The notes under the pieces were generated by a model. That model saw nothing but the letters and a program-made list of their open reading frames with translations, was not told where the DNA came from and ran no database searches. Below are positions 21,976 through 34,737 of a DNA stretch of 64,000 bases, piece by piece. Each line of letters starts with the position of its first letter. Position 1 is the first letter of the stretch. The stretch is from Ophthalmolycus amberensis (taxonomy: Eukaryota; Chordata; Actinopteri; Perciformes; Zoarcidae): contig JAFEUB010001428.1 of assembly GCA_024529925.1 (NCBI GenBank), positions 952,501 to 1,016,500 on the forward strand. Direction: 5' to 3'. Position numbers and translations under genes: made by a program.

Positions 21976-22164
21976 AAGTTAATCTTCACAATGATTATCA
22001 TTAATATTATCACTATTATTATGGTTATTATTATTGCTAGTATTTATGCATATTATTATTAAACTATTATTTTTAAACTATATATATATATATATATATG
22101 AGATTAACTCTAATAATGAGAGAATCCTTTTGGTAAATCTAAAGTTCATGGGGAGCTTTCCATC

Positions 22165-22392
22165 GTCATCATAACTTTTTTGGCAGTTTGAGGTCTTCAA
22201 ATGGTTTTTTTTTGGCGCTTTGAGCCTCACAAGCCGAGCGTTTCAGTCCCATTATGTTGGAGAGAAGGAAGAAATCTCTACTGCTGAAATCTCCATCAAC
22301 ACCAGGAAACTCACACCAAAACAATCTCGATTGATAGATAGCACGACAGGTAAGGACCGATGTGTATTTTTGATTTAGGGGTGAACTGTCCC
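22165..22392. mobile_element. Kolobok/T2-like MITE fragment (partner of 61589-61953)
   Basis: The 3' part matches the element at 61.6-61.95 kb: CATTATGTTGGAGAGAAGG, AAACAATC(T/A)..GATTGATA, ACAGGTAAG, and the terminus GGGGTGAACTGTCCC followed by TTAA (22393-22396). The left terminus could not be placed, so this copy is truncated or diverged. Confidence 0.6.
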
Positions 22393-22658
22393 TTAAGTAA
22401 AAATCTGAGCACTTAAACACTTCAACACTTAAACACTTCAACGACTTTTGAGACTTTAGCACACAGGTACTTTCTCTTTGTGGAATTGTCTCATTTATTA
22501 GAATAAATGATTCTTTTCGTACCACCTCTCTCTTGTGCTGCCTAAAACTGCAAGTTGTTGTCAAAACATCAGATTTTATAAATGAACACCAGATGTCAGT
22601 ACAGCTACAGCACAGCTTTAGTTAAACTCAGCTCCTTAAGCTTCAGCTTCAGTCACTG

Positions 22659-23515
22659 ATGTTAAAACCCACAAACCAAGCCAGAAATCTAGGTGTAGTT
22701 ATGGATTCAGACCTCAACCTGAACAGCCATATCAAGACAATTACAAAATCAGCCTACTATCACCTGAAGAATACATCAAGGATTAGAGGACTTATGTCTC
22801 AACAGGATTTGGAAAAACTTGTCCATGCATTTATCTTCAGCAGACTGGACTACTGTAACGGTGTGTTTACAGGTCTCTGTAAAAAGTCCGTCAGAAAGCT
22901 GCAGCTGATTCAGAACGCTGCAGCTCGAGTCCTCATTAAGACCAGGAGGGTGGATCACATCACTCCAGTTCTGAGGTCTTTGCACTGGCTTCCTGTCCAT
23001 CAAAGAATTGACTTTAAAATCCTGCTGTTGGTTTACAAAGCACTGAATGGTTTGGGACCAAAATACATCTCTGATCTGCTACTACCTTATGAACCATCCC
23101 GACCCCTCAGGTCGTCTGGGACCGGTCTACTTTCTGTTCCCAGAGTCAGAACTAAACATGGAGAAGCAGCGTTCAGTTTTTCTGCTCCACATATCTGGAA
23201 CAAAGTCCCAGAAAGCTGCAGGTCTGCTGAGACCCTCAGCTCATTTAAATCAAGATTGAAGACCTTTCTGTTTGCTGCTGCCTTTAATTGAACCACGTTC
23301 AATTAATATATTAATCAATTTCCTGCATTTCTGCATTTTACTACTGCATTTTATTTCTTACACTGTTTCTTTAATTGTTTTTAAATCTCCTTTTCTTTTG
23401 CCTTGTGTTTTGATGCTTTTAATGGTTTTATGTGAAGCACTTTGAATTACCTTGTTGTTGAAATGTGCTATACAAATAAACTTGCCTTGCCTTGCCTTGC
23501 CTTAAACATCCACTA
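22659..23515 (+). mobile_element. 5'-truncated L2-type LINE: C-terminal part of the reverse-transcriptase ORF and 3' tail
   Basis: An open frame from 22659 to 23291 (210 codons, TGA stop) encodes the conserved C-terminal part of a non-LTR retrotransposon polyprotein: NLGVVMDSDLNL, SRLDYCNGV, LQLIQNAAARVL, HWLPVHQRIDFKI and WNKVPESCR are typical of fish L2/CR1-group elements. No upstream RT catalytic core (YxDD) is present. The 3' UTR ends with GTGCTATACAAATAAACTTGCC and a terminal (TTGCC)n tail to about 23505, the usual L2 tail type. The frame is uninterrupted, so the insertion is fairly young. A second tail copy lies at 63783-63859. Confidence 0.9.
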
Positions 23516-24229
23516 GATGGCACCAACACCTTAAATATAACCCTCATGAAGTTGACCTGGTGCTCACTCTCTGCTAATGGTGTTCAATGACTCACAAGCT
23601 GCTTGACTCATTTCTTATTTACTCACCCTGAAACTTAACATGTCTTCTGACCTGAAAACACATGTGTTTGGAATTTGCACGTGTGTGAAACAGAGTAGAC
23701 CTCAACAGTTCACCGTAGAGACAGAACTTTTTTTTTTTTTTTAAATCAGTAATGACCCTCTAGAGTCCTACTGTAAAAACAGGAAATGAATCTTCTTAAC
23801 CGGGGCAGTGACACTTGATCTACTTTGAACTCAACCAGCCTCTAGAGACCTTTTTTTACATAACCCCATCACGGGGACGTTTGTGCTGAACAAACATGTA
23901 TCGCAGTGTTACAGGATATCAAAAATATAGATTTACTTCCTCATACCATCAACTGGCACAACCTTTACTCCAATAAAAAGAAAAGAGACCTTCCATAAAA
24001 CAATCAAAGATGACAAAAAGATAACTATGTGGCATGAAAAACTTGACTTGCAGGTCTGTGTGACGCCATGCAGATGCTTGAGATTTTGTTATGCATTCAT
24101 CTCACGTCCATGGAAATGTGCTTTGTGTTTAATGCCTCTATTGTCAGCTATCATCAGTCATCTGATGAGATCCAACAACGGCGAGGCAACAAGCTGCCAC
24201 AGGTTCATCGTTGAGTTTCAAGGCATCAA

Positions 24230-24755
24230 AACAGGCGGCGATCTCGGGGTTTGAAAAGTGCAGCCGATGCTGAAGTGTCTTAAAGCTGCATTCTCTCTAG
24301 TGACCATCAGGGGGCGACTCCTCTGGTTGTATAGAAGTCTATGAGAAAATGACTCTACTTCTCTCTTGATTTATTACCTCAGTAAACATTGTAAACATGA
24401 GTTTATGGTCTCAATCTCTAGTTTCAAGTCTTCTTCAATACAGCATGATGTTCATTTAGTACATTATGGTCCATTTAGAGTCAAACAGACCATAAAGCAG
24501 GGGATGCTTTAGGGCGGGGCTACACAGTGATTGACAGGTCACTACAATGACGTTGTCTGGGACTTGTCCGTGTTTTCGTCTTTCACATCGTGTTTTTACT
24601 TCATGAAACTGGAACATTTACGATCGCAAAATAATTCGGCGTTCGATTACATTAAGCTCCGCCCTCTTCTGTCACTTTTGGTTGCACAAAAACGAGATGG
24701 GAACAAAAATGCCAAACTCGAGGCTTCAAAACGTCAGTCCACGAACCCTTGAAGT
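24230..24755 (+). mobile_element. Family A dispersed repeat, longest copy
   Basis: The most complete copy in the window. It has the GGGGGCGACTCCTCTGGTTG block, the GTATAGAAGTCTATGAG core, CATTATGGTCCATTTAGAGT and AGGGCGGGGCTAC, plus a 3' part with GTCCGTGTTTTCGTCTT and GGCTTCAAAACGTCAGTCCAC. The 3' part is also seen antisense at 28370-28435 and sense at 60594-60640. No terminal repeats or target duplications could be fixed by eye. 24760-26500 has no exon I can support. Confidence 0.75.
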
Positions 24756-26516
24756 TGTGGTTCTGCAGTGTCTCGCCTGCACTCGTATTAGTTCAACTCC
24801 CTGCAGTCACAGATCTGAGAGTTTCCTGTTTGTTTCCTGCCAAAACTGTCCTGTGCAAAAGTCATATTTTATATGGCTTGCTGGCAGTCTTACTTATATA
24901 AGACAGTCTCTCATCATATTGTGTTGTGTCTTCTTGTCATAAATGATAAGACAAGCACCATAACGTCGTTCAAATATTGATTTGTGCAATAAATCGGTGG
25001 ACTTTGTGCCCCTAGAGTCAATAGTGCTGTCACACCAATGCAACAATGTCACGTATATTTGTTTAGTATTGGCATCCTGCTGGCTTATCTAACACATCCA
25101 AACTGTAGTGATGCAGGGAATCAAACCGATCTGTCTCTGAGGTTTGATCTGATCCAAATCTGATCTTCTTTCCTCTCTGGTATTTTCATTTCCAAAACAA
25201 GCAGTGAATCAAGTAGAAGCTACCTGATTCAGTTCCCCTGAAGGAAAAAGTAATCTTCATGAAAAAAATAAACACTGTCACATACTGATGTAAATCTTGT
25301 GGTTACACTGGCTTCTTACTGCAAAAGCCAGTGCCAAGTCAGTCCTGTGCAGCTCCGCCGGTGTGTGACTCATGCAGGGAGGGGTTCAAAACCCAGATCT
25401 TGTATTTCCTACCTCGAGGCCGGTTTCTGAGAAATGCCTCCTCAGCATCCACTGGCAGCAGCAACACCCTCTGATCAGATGGTGTAACTACACGGCAATG
25501 CCTTCTCTAAAAAAAAGTCACGTGATTTACAAGAAGCCTGGAGTTGAGACAAGGCCACTCTGCCTGCAGAGAGACTGCACAGCTCTTGACTCAGCAGGGT
25601 CTTTTATTGCACCGTGTGTTTGGTGCTCTTATCTGAAGATAACGCGAGTGGGAAATGTAAGTGCATGAGTGGATCCCTTGATCTTGACATTTTGTCCCTG
25701 CATGACCCATCAGCTCCCAGGTGGGAATTTTGACTTCAGGGTCTGGTGACTTAAATCCAACACAATAGTGTCATCATGTCGGGGTATATTTATAAAGTCA
25801 GGTGCTTTTATTGGCGCCGTCACAGTTTCTCACGTAACAGTTTTGCCGCAGGGCTGCAAACAGAACGTTGCCATTGTGTTTTTCTAGAAAGGACAAAGAA
25901 ACCGACACGTTCTCATTCCAGGGGGGGGTATTACATTTGCTATGAAGGTGACTTGTGGTGATTTCAGCAACAATAAGGACACGCAACAAAAAGTACTTAA
26001 AGGATGGAAGTTCTCAGTCTTAACCGTGACAACAAACCTGAGGTCGAGATAAGCAGCAGACAACTGAAGCACAAAGAACCACATGAATGCGCTTTTCTGA
26101 AACCGATCAATACAAGTCTGTGGTATGTTTTTGAACAGGTCTAGCAGCCTGCATGCTTGGCCTTTGCCGCTCTTCTTCCTGTTCTCTGCTGTTGTTTTTA
26201 TTTCCGTGACTTTGCAATTCAGAGCGCTTGCCATCTTCACCTGTGACCGCACCCACGGCAGACACAGGCACGGCAGCAAGAAGACGGTTTACTGTAAATG
26301 GAGGGCGCACACTGACAGTGCCATCTTATGAAGTTATTTCAATGGAAAAACACAATATATGTTTCTGTTTTTTAATCTGGAAACTAGCTTTAACACTTTA
26401 AGAGAAAATGACTGGAATGTTTTAATGTTTCCTGTCTTACAAGACAAAGTGTCAAAGCTGTTAGACAAGGAAACAGCTGGAGCTCATTCCTGGACTTTAT
26501 AGTGCCGTCAGCTTCG

Positions 26517-26938
26517 TCAGGGTAACGAGTCTTCCTCAGGGTAACGAGTCTTCTTCAGGGTAACGAGTCTTCAGGGTAACGAGCCTTCTTCAGGGTAACG
26601 AGTCTTCTTCAGGGTAACGAGTCTTCCTCAGGGTAACGAGTCTTCTTCAGGGTAACGAGTCTTCAGGGTAACGAGCCTTCTTCAGGGTAACGAGTCTTCC
26701 TCAGGGTAACAAGCCTTCTTCGGGGTAACGAGTCTTCCTCAGGGTAACGAGTCTTCTTCAGGGTAACGAGTCTTCCTCAGGGTAACGAGTCTTCTTCAGA
26801 GTAACGAGCCTTCTTCGGGGTAACGAGTCTTCCTCAGGGTAACGAGTCTTCTTCATGAGTTTTCTTCAGGGTAGCGAGTCTTCTTCAGAGTAACAAGCCT
26901 TCTTCGGGGTAACGAGTCTTCTTCAGAATAATCAGGGA
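26517..26938. repeat. Minisatellite of about 19-bp units with higher-order structure
   Basis: About 20 copies of a unit reading AGGGTAACGAGTCTTCTTC, with 16-bp short variants where the final TTC is missing. The order of long and short variants in 26533-26600 is repeated at about 26623-26690, so blocks of several units were duplicated together. Variants (CGGGG for CAGGG, GAGCC for GAGTC) concentrate towards the 3' end. Confidence 0.9.
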
Positions 26939-27144
26939 AAGAAACAGCTGCACAGTCAATAAAAAGGGAAAGGATAAAGATGTGTTCAGTCAATAGCTAC
27001 ACATTGTGGGAGGAGCATACAACTGCTTCACTCTTTATTAAAAATGGTATGGTTTGATCGAGAAAACCTGTTGTTTTGACTCCTCTCTCCTCATGTCTCT
27101 TCCTTCCTCTGCTCGCATCTTCCTTTGAGCGGGGACTAAGACAC

Positions 27145-27200
27145 GAGGAGAGGAGGCCCGCAAAGGAATCGAGGAGGCCCGCAAAGGAATCGAGGAGGCG
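27145..27200. repeat. Short tandem duplication of about 22 bp
   Basis: GAGGCCCGCAAAGGAATCGAG occurs twice in tandem, with a diverged third start (GAGGCGCG) after it. No gene was seen around it. Confidence 0.7.
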
Positions 27201-27781
27201 CGTTACTGTAATGAAACGCATGTGTCACTCTGGAGGGAAGTTACAAACGACATATTGTGCTGTTTAATTTGGATTTATTGGAGATTACGGCGTATTGTAG
27301 TCAGACATTCACATGAAGAGGAGGGAGATCAGCTTTAAGATTTTAGCCAATGACGGACAAATGCTTGTTTCAGGTTTGTTTACAACACAAACAAACAGAC
27401 GAAAGGACTAAATGTTGGCCTGTGAAAGCGCCCGAAGACTTCCTCAGCTCGTGGTTTATGAACAAAATTCACCAGATTGCTTCAGTCAGAAGTGCGACGA
27501 CACAAGATAAAGAGTTCAGTAGCTCGTGCTCATCAGGAAGAAACAAATGTGGAGTTACACTTACGGGAAGTTCACTCACGGAATATGAAAAAGCATTCAG
27601 ATATAGCAGGAAAACAGTAAAATGTAGAATTAGAGCAAAATAAAATATGTTTAAATAGTAAAACCGAAGCATAAAAACACATAAGACACTGCATGAAATC
27701 AGACGTAACAATAACCAATAATAATGAAAACCATACGATTTTAAAACACGTCTTGCATAGATGGGTTTTTAAGTTTCTGTT

Positions 27782-27989
<208 letters not shown>

Positions 27990-28369
27990 TCTTCCTCTTC
28001 TCTCTCTCTCCCATGCACAGATCCTCCCTCTCCCACACACATGCACACCAACCACCCACACATGTCGAGTGGGTGGAGACGCTGGCGGGATGGCATGGAG
28101 GCCACAACAGGGTCACACACAAAGACAAACCCAAACAGCTAACCGTTAACAAACCTTGTCTGCCTTTCCAGGAAGTCAGCTCTCTCTCTCTCTCTCTTGC
28201 TTTTTTATCTACGTGTTTGTCTCACCCTAATTTACAATACACTCACCTGCACACACAGGCAACTTCTGTACAACGATGTTTCACAGGCAAACAGAATTTG
28301 TTTACATAAAATTGTGCATGAGTTAGGTCTCTGTCCAACACATAAGAAGTGGATGTAGTCACTGTGGCT

Positions 28370-28435
28370 GATCTGTGGACTGTCGTTTTGAAGCCTCGAG
28401 TTGGGCGTTTTGGCTGTCGCCATCTTGTTTATCAA
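28370..28435 (-). mobile_element. Family A dispersed repeat, antisense 3' fragment
   Basis: CTGTGGACTGTCGTTTTGAAGCCTCGAGTTGG.. is the reverse complement of the 3' part of the 24230-24755 copy (GCTTCAAAACGTCAGTCCAC on its sense strand). Confidence 0.6.
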
Positions 28436-28597
28436 AAAAAGTTTCATATCATGTTATGGTCCATTGTACATTAATGGTGCAAAAATCCTAGATTGCGAGC
28501 ATTTCAATTGCCTCTCAATGTCTTTAACTGTGCAAACTACCAGAGCCGTGCGGTTTTAAGGTAGCAGAACCACTTATTTAGGTTTGGTAAAAACTTA

Positions 28598-28860
28598 AAG
28601 GTGCATCATATGAGATTTGGAGCATTTTGATTGCCTCTTAACTGCTCTCAACATGGCGGCGTATGAGCCCGCGGGTCGGCGCTAAGTGCTGTGCGGTCAC
28701 GGTTATGTTAAGACAGCAACAGCGCTTAGTTACGTTTGGTAAAAACATCATGGTTGGGCTCAAAGTAACTACGTGAACTTTGTCAAATACGTACGAAAAC
28801 AACATGACAGGAAAACTCGTCACAAATGCCTGAGCCGGCAGCTAACAGCGCTAACAGTGC
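28598..28860 (+). repeat. Left arm of a diverged inverted repeat (right arm 30352-30562)
   Basis: GGAGCATTTTGATTGCCTCT, CTCTCAACATGG, AAGTGCTGTGC and TGGTTGGGCT occur here in that order and again in reverse complement at 30352-30562. The CAGCTAACAGCGCTAACAGTGC block at about 28841 also matches inside the right arm. A further partial same-strand copy starts near 28490. The family is unrecognised. Confidence 0.7.
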
Positions 28861-29899
28861 AAACATCGGTGAAAGTGCTGACAGAGCTAACCGTGTTGAA
28901 CTGAGGGGGGAACTAGAGAGTAGGTGCTTAGCTTCCGCAAAAACTCTAGCGGTCGGGAGGGCGTTATCAGCCGTATCCGCCGTACGAGAACAGTGCAGAG
29001 CAACAGCCGCAAGCTAACCAGCGGGGCGGTAATGTAAACAAAGCAATGAGAAGCTTAGATAACAACACACACAGAGGGACAGCGACTTCATTCATTCTCT
29101 ATTTACATAGAGAATAGTTGTTTGATGCTGTTATGGTAATGCTCTGAATGTTGAACACAGCTCCTTTTCACAGCTTTGTCAAAACATAAACTCCCATTTG
29201 AACGTGATGATCTTGAACATAACTTGGCCCTTTCAGATGGCAATGGCAACATGCCGTACGTTTGTTTAGTTTAGATGTTAGCCTGCTGCGACCTCGCAAT
29301 GACAACAGTATACATGAAAATGGCCGCCTTGCTGACCATCCTGCTATGTTGGTTAGAGTGGGAATGGCGGTTCTACTCCTATTTTATTCGTTGTCGTGAA
29401 CATTAGGAACGCCAAGGTGTTTTGTGTTTTTTAATATGGGACATATTAAAGTAATAAACCAAACTAAACCTTTAAATGAGCCTAAACTTCAGCCATCTAT
29501 CCAAACCATCCAACCTGGATGTGTAACTGAGCTTTCAGACAAATTGAAAAAAGTCAAAGTGGTCATCTAAATGAAATGGGGAGGAAGCTTTTTTTGTATA
29601 TGGTTCATATTTATTGAACTCCGTTGGATTCTTGTAAATCTGTGTTAAATGCACAAAGAGTTGAATGAACTGCAGTTTGTTTTGATTTACAGTTGCTGTG
29701 GTTACTAAACAAGATCCATATCAGAGGCAAACATCACTGTTTTTTAAATAACTTTGAACTGTGAATTGTAAATCCAAATGTAACAAACCTCACTTTAACC
29801 AAACTGAATTAAAAGTTTAATCTTAGGTGCACAGTCGATATCTTATAACTAAAGACAGCTCTGGTGTTTCCAGTAAATCAGCAGACTAATTATCACCAC

Positions 29900-29985
29900 T
29901 TGTTCCACTCTCCCTCTCTCTCGCTCTCTCTCTCTCGCTCACACTTCCTCCCTCCCTTCCTCCCTCCCTTCCTCCCTCCCTATCT
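29900..29985. repeat. CT/CCTT low-complexity tract
   Basis: TCTC repeats followed by five CTCC/CTTCC units. Sequence from 28870 to 29900 shows no exon-like features apart from repeat fragments. Confidence 0.8.
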
Positions 29986-30239
29986 CTATCAGACACACAC
30001 CCACAAATACTTTCACACACAAACACAAGTCTACAAAAATGCATCAATTACATCAGTCTCAACCAACTCTTTCTTCCCCTCAGCTCAAGACCTCACATGA
30101 CACCAGATACCAGAGTGAAACTCTGAATTATTCATGTCTACATGGACTGATTCAGTTATTATTCTACATCAGTTGGTATCAGTGTATTAAAAGTGTTGTG
30201 TTGAGTAATTGGCGTACGAAGGAAAAGATGATTTGTACG

Positions 30240-30562
30240 TTAACACTGTTCGCTCTCTCAGCACTTACGCCGTAGCTCTCAATCTGTGATCTGGCACCTT
30301 TAAGTCACGTTTGTGATGTGTTTTCCAGTTATGTTGTTTTTGTACTTATTTTACTGAGTTCATGGAGTTATCTTAAGCCCAACCAAGATGTTTTTTCACC
30401 AAAGATTACTAAATGGTGTTGCAGCCTAAACATAACAGCGACTGCACAGCACTTTCGGCGTAGCTTGCACTGTTAGCGCTGTTAGCCGCCGGCCATACGT
30501 CTCCATGTTGAGAGCCGTTAAGAGGCAATCAAAATGCTCCCAATCTCAGATCTTGCACCTTA
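30240..30562 (-). repeat. Right arm of the inverted repeat and an adjacent partial copy
   Basis: In reverse complement this matches 28598-28860 (GGGAGCATTTTGATTGCCTC, CTCTCAACATGG, AAGTGCTGTGCAG, CTTGGTTGGGCTTA). A second partial copy in the same orientation lies at about 30240-30310. The two arms are about 1.5 kb apart. Confidence 0.7.
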
Positions 30563-31392
30563 AGTTTAATTTGTGATGTTTTTTATGTGTTTCCTGTTAC
30601 GTTGTTTACGTACATATTAAACTTAGTTTAGTAACTTTAGTCACGTAGTTAGTAACTACGTGGTTTTATTGCTTGAACATAAACACTGCTGTGGCATTGA
30701 ATGACATGTAAAAAGCCTAAAATGTGCAACAGAGACACATGGAAATGTTGGAAATGTTCTTTTTTTTTACACCTTCCCTTAAGATCAGTAGACCGGTTAC
30801 ACCTTGAGATTTATTGATCAAGTAAAAAATGGATTAATTATGAATGACTCTCTAAAGCAGCCTTCAGACGGCACAATGACATAAATCTGACTTGAACAAA
30901 CTCCTTTTTTAGTGTCAAGATCGTCTCATGTATTACTGCGATAAGACCTCAAATAGGCCGACTTCTGCATTCTGCTTCCTGTCATTGTTTTTCAGCCGTC
31001 TCAGAAAGTTGACAACTTCCGGCAGACTTCTCTCGTGTAGTGAGACGCAGGAGGAGACTGTGGCTTCTCTAAAATGACCTTCAGCAGCTGTTGTTATCTG
31101 CGATGGATAACGCCTGATGTAGTAAATGATCTGTTTCACGTGATATACATGAAACCAAATCCCCTACAGTCATAAAACCACTGTTTTAAAATGGGACGTG
31201 AACCCCTAAACTTGAATTCCTCAACCTTATCTTACAATCGTATGATGATAACTTCTTGGTGTGTGACTATGAGTGTACTGCTGTGAGCCACTGTTGTCTT
31301 TCAGTATGAGTCACAATGAAACTAATACATAACTGCTAATATGTTTTTGATAATTAGTTGAGTCATGAAGTCGTAAAGTCAGGGAAAATTGG

Positions 31393-31475
31393 CAGTCTCT
31401 CTCTCTCTCTCTCTCTCTTTTATCTCTCTGTCTCTCTCTCTTCTTTCTTTCTTTCTTTCTTTCTCTCTCTTTTTT
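31393..31475. repeat. CT/TTTC microsatellite
   Basis: Pyrimidine tract of (CT)n and (TTTC)n. 30600-32200 otherwise has no supported feature. Confidence 0.85.
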
Positions 31476-32231
31476 CTCTGAGCCTCCATCACAAGATATT
31501 AGATCTAAACTATAGTTTCTGAATGAAAAGCAGAGTGGCTGATTTTTACTGTTTTGAAGGACGTCAGTTAGTCCGTCAGTTAGTAAAAATAATTACAGAG
31601 GTTGAGGGGGGGGGGGTAATATTCCCAGAAAACTCAGAGATTAAAGTAGTAAATGTATGAGCAAAAAAGCACACACAAATGTCACACATTTGCGAGATTA
31701 TAAGAGACAAAAAAACTAAAAATGGTGTTCTTTTGTGAAGGAACCACATCGCTGAATTCTTCATATGTCAGGCCTTTTCTGTGTTGTTTCCCCTTCACAC
31801 TGACACAGGTGGTCAGTGTGTATGGATGAATTCAGAGTCTTCCCAACGGTTGCTTTTCTACTGTTGTAGTGACAAATTGTGTTTTTTTTCTCGTAAAATT
31901 GACGCTTTAATCTTAAAGAATATCTGCGTTTTCTTTTCTCGTAAATTTACGACTCGCGTTTTCTTTTTTTTACCAACAATTGTCCATATGATGAATAATT
32001 GCACTCCTCAAACAACAAAGTGAATTGTTGTTTAGTACTGTATGTGTGCAGCAGCAGATATTGGAGTTTGACGAGGTCATTAAATCTCCTTGGAATCTCC
32101 AAACCTGAAAATCCACCTCCAAACGTTTCATTGGGTTCGTAATTAAACCAGGAATGTTGTTGATAATTGATGGACAGATTAGTGGTACACCCATGTTTGT
32201 TTTGGCTATTTTTATCTGATTGAAAAAGGAA

Positions 32232-32400
32232 CAGTGGTGGAAGAAGTGTTCAGATCTGTTACTCTGGTAAGAGTTGTAATAATACATTATGAGTAAAAGT
32301 TGTGCATTCAAACTCTTGAATAAAAGTACAGAAGTATTCTCTGCAAAATGTAAGTACCAAACTTACTTATCATTGCACCTGTGAGTGATATATTATCACA
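32232..32400 (+). mobile_element. hAT-like non-autonomous repeat fragment
   Basis: Starts CAGTGGTGGAAGAAGTGTTCAG and continues with AAAAGTACAGAAGTATT and AAATGTAAGTACC, the same family as 21201 and 21894. Confidence 0.5.
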
Positions 32401-32403
32401 TGC

Positions 32404-32580
32404 TGAAAAGTGAAGCCAAAAGAAGCCTTATTGTATAGAAGTCTATGAGAAAATGACTCTACTTCTCTCTTGATTTATTACCTCAGTAAACACGGTGTAC
32501 ACGGTGATCGACAGGTCGCTATCAGGGCGTTGTCCGGTCTGGGAGTTGTCCGTGTTTTCGTCTTACAACTTCAACACTTT
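32404..32580 (+). mobile_element. Family A dispersed repeat, short copy
   Basis: Contains GTATAGAAGTCTATGAGAAA, CTCTTGATTTATTACCTCAG and GTCCGTGTTTTCGTCTT, with an internal deletion relative to 24230-24755. It directly abuts the hAT-like fragment ending at about 32400. Confidence 0.75.
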
Positions 32581-33468
32581 AACAGTTTGTTTTCAGTTTA
32601 TGAAAGTTAATTGTAACATTTTTGGTTGCCTTTAAATGTCTTGTTGAGCGTTTGGTTGTACGTAGCTCCACCCTCTCGTAGCCTATACTGTGTCAAACAA
32701 TGGAAAAAGGGTTTTGAGCATCGTAACGCTCTCTAAATAACTTCTTAACAGAAATTGATCAATGCTGTCTGATAACATTTGCAAACTTTAGAAGAGCAAC
32801 ACAAATATTGACAAACTTTATTTTTTGCTGTCCCTGGACTTCAACTGACAGACTGGCTTTGAGCAGAAACACTGGTGGGAGAGTTTCTTCAGCTTAGATT
32901 GGGAGAATCAAATTACATTACAACTGCTAATTTAGCTGCAATACAGTGCATTTCATATGATCATCTGCAGCTTTAAAATGTGTGTCTTGCTTTTCTATGT
33001 TGTTGTTTTTAGGTTAAAAATGAAAGTTAGTTTTAGGAAAACATCACGGTTGGCCTTAAAAGAACTATGTACAGTTAGGTTCAGGAAAACTGTCAATAAC
33101 AATTTGATTTAGGCAACAAAACTAACAGTGAGATTCATGCAACAAAAAACAACATTCAGCTTTAGGCCACAAACCCACAAACAGTTAGGCATCATCTTCA
33201 TCCTGAGTGACAGAAAATGTGTGGAAATTTGGCTGGAAAATTCTGCCCATTCATTATCTCGTTATAGGACCAGGTAACATTCTGATCGACTTCGGCTTTT
33301 AGTTTCTTCCTTCCAGTGTTTAAAACACACATTGATGTATTTTTTGTAAAATATATCAATATATTTGACTGCTCTCCAAAGACACTTTTGATGTGGCTTT
33401 GGAAAAACAAACACCAGTTAAGTAAAAACTAATTTAAATAAACAGCATGGAGAGTGAAAACCTGGGGG

Positions 33469-33569
<101 letters not shown>

Positions 33570-34737
33570 CGAGCGAGCGAGCGAGCTTCTGGGGAAGTAA
33601 CGTCTCATGTAGATTTCTGTCGTTGCACAACTGTAAAACAAACGAGCCCTGCTGATCTTCAGTGTATAGTGAGTCAATGTGTAGAGATGAGCGCATGCCA
33701 AGTCAAATGTTCACTCTCACTAGATGGAAAGCACCAGAGATATCTCTCTATAGTTCCCCACTCAATGCACACACACACACACACACACAGTCTCCTCCAC
33801 AGGCTTGTGGTTTGTATATTCTAGGTGTTTTTTCGCTGCCATCTCATCTCTGCATGGCACAGGGAGGAACAGTTTCTGCGCTGTGGTTTTTGGTGTCTTC
33901 ACCACAGTGCCACACCTTTTTCTAAGAGATTAGCATGGCACTAGTCATGGTAACCCCCATAATCATTTCAACTTCTGATGCATTTAAAGGATTAAACGCT
34001 GCGTTGACACCAAAGAGTTTGATCGCGGGATCATTTGTGTTTAATCGCTTCACGCTGTATTCACTGTATCTAACAAGCCACTCATCGGCTGGTTTACTAC
34101 AGCTGTATGAACCCAAAATACACTATTTTGCTGTGATTTTCTTGCAATGAATGGATACATCTTTGTTAGGTCTATCCACAAGACGACAAGCGAACAACTT
34201 TAAAAATGCTTGTTTTCTGAATGGAACATTGTAGCTCTTCCATCAACACTCTGAATAAACGGAATACAGGCGTAAATATGGCCGCGCCTATTGTTGTTTG
34301 TACCATAGACAGTCTAAGGTTTTTACACATACATTTATAAATACATCAGATGCATTTATAAATACATTTAAGTACATGAGTAACTTTGTAACAACAGCGT
34401 TGTTTTGTCAGCCAACCAGGAAGTCGGCGTCGCACAGGTTCCCTCGAAAATAAACCAATGGGATTTTGGATTGTTTTAGAAAATAAGCTCTGGGGCAAAC
34501 AAAGTAGATAATCCTCACAATTGAGCTCCACTTTTAAGATCTTTGAAGCGTGAACGCAATAGGCAGGAGTAAAAAGTTAACATTAAGCTATATAAAAACT
34601 ACACCACGGTCACTTGAGCATCATAAACACAACAAAACTGTAAAGGCAGACTTTACTCTATGGTCGCCGCTCTGCGCTCATACAGCGGTTGCAGTCTCTG
34701 TGGAAGCGAGGGCAACACTGTCAGCATTGTTGCCGCT

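Noticed and set aside
22169..22564. 131-codon - strand frame at 22.2-22.56 kb
   Set aside because: Most of it lies in the T2/Kolobok-like MITE fragment, which is non-coding.
25884..26279. 131-codon - strand frame
   Set aside because: No family resemblance, no supporting splice or promoter context, and an unremarkable composition for a chance frame.
26517..26938. CRISPR-like array
   Set aside because: This is a contiguous minisatellite without unique spacers, in a vertebrate genome.
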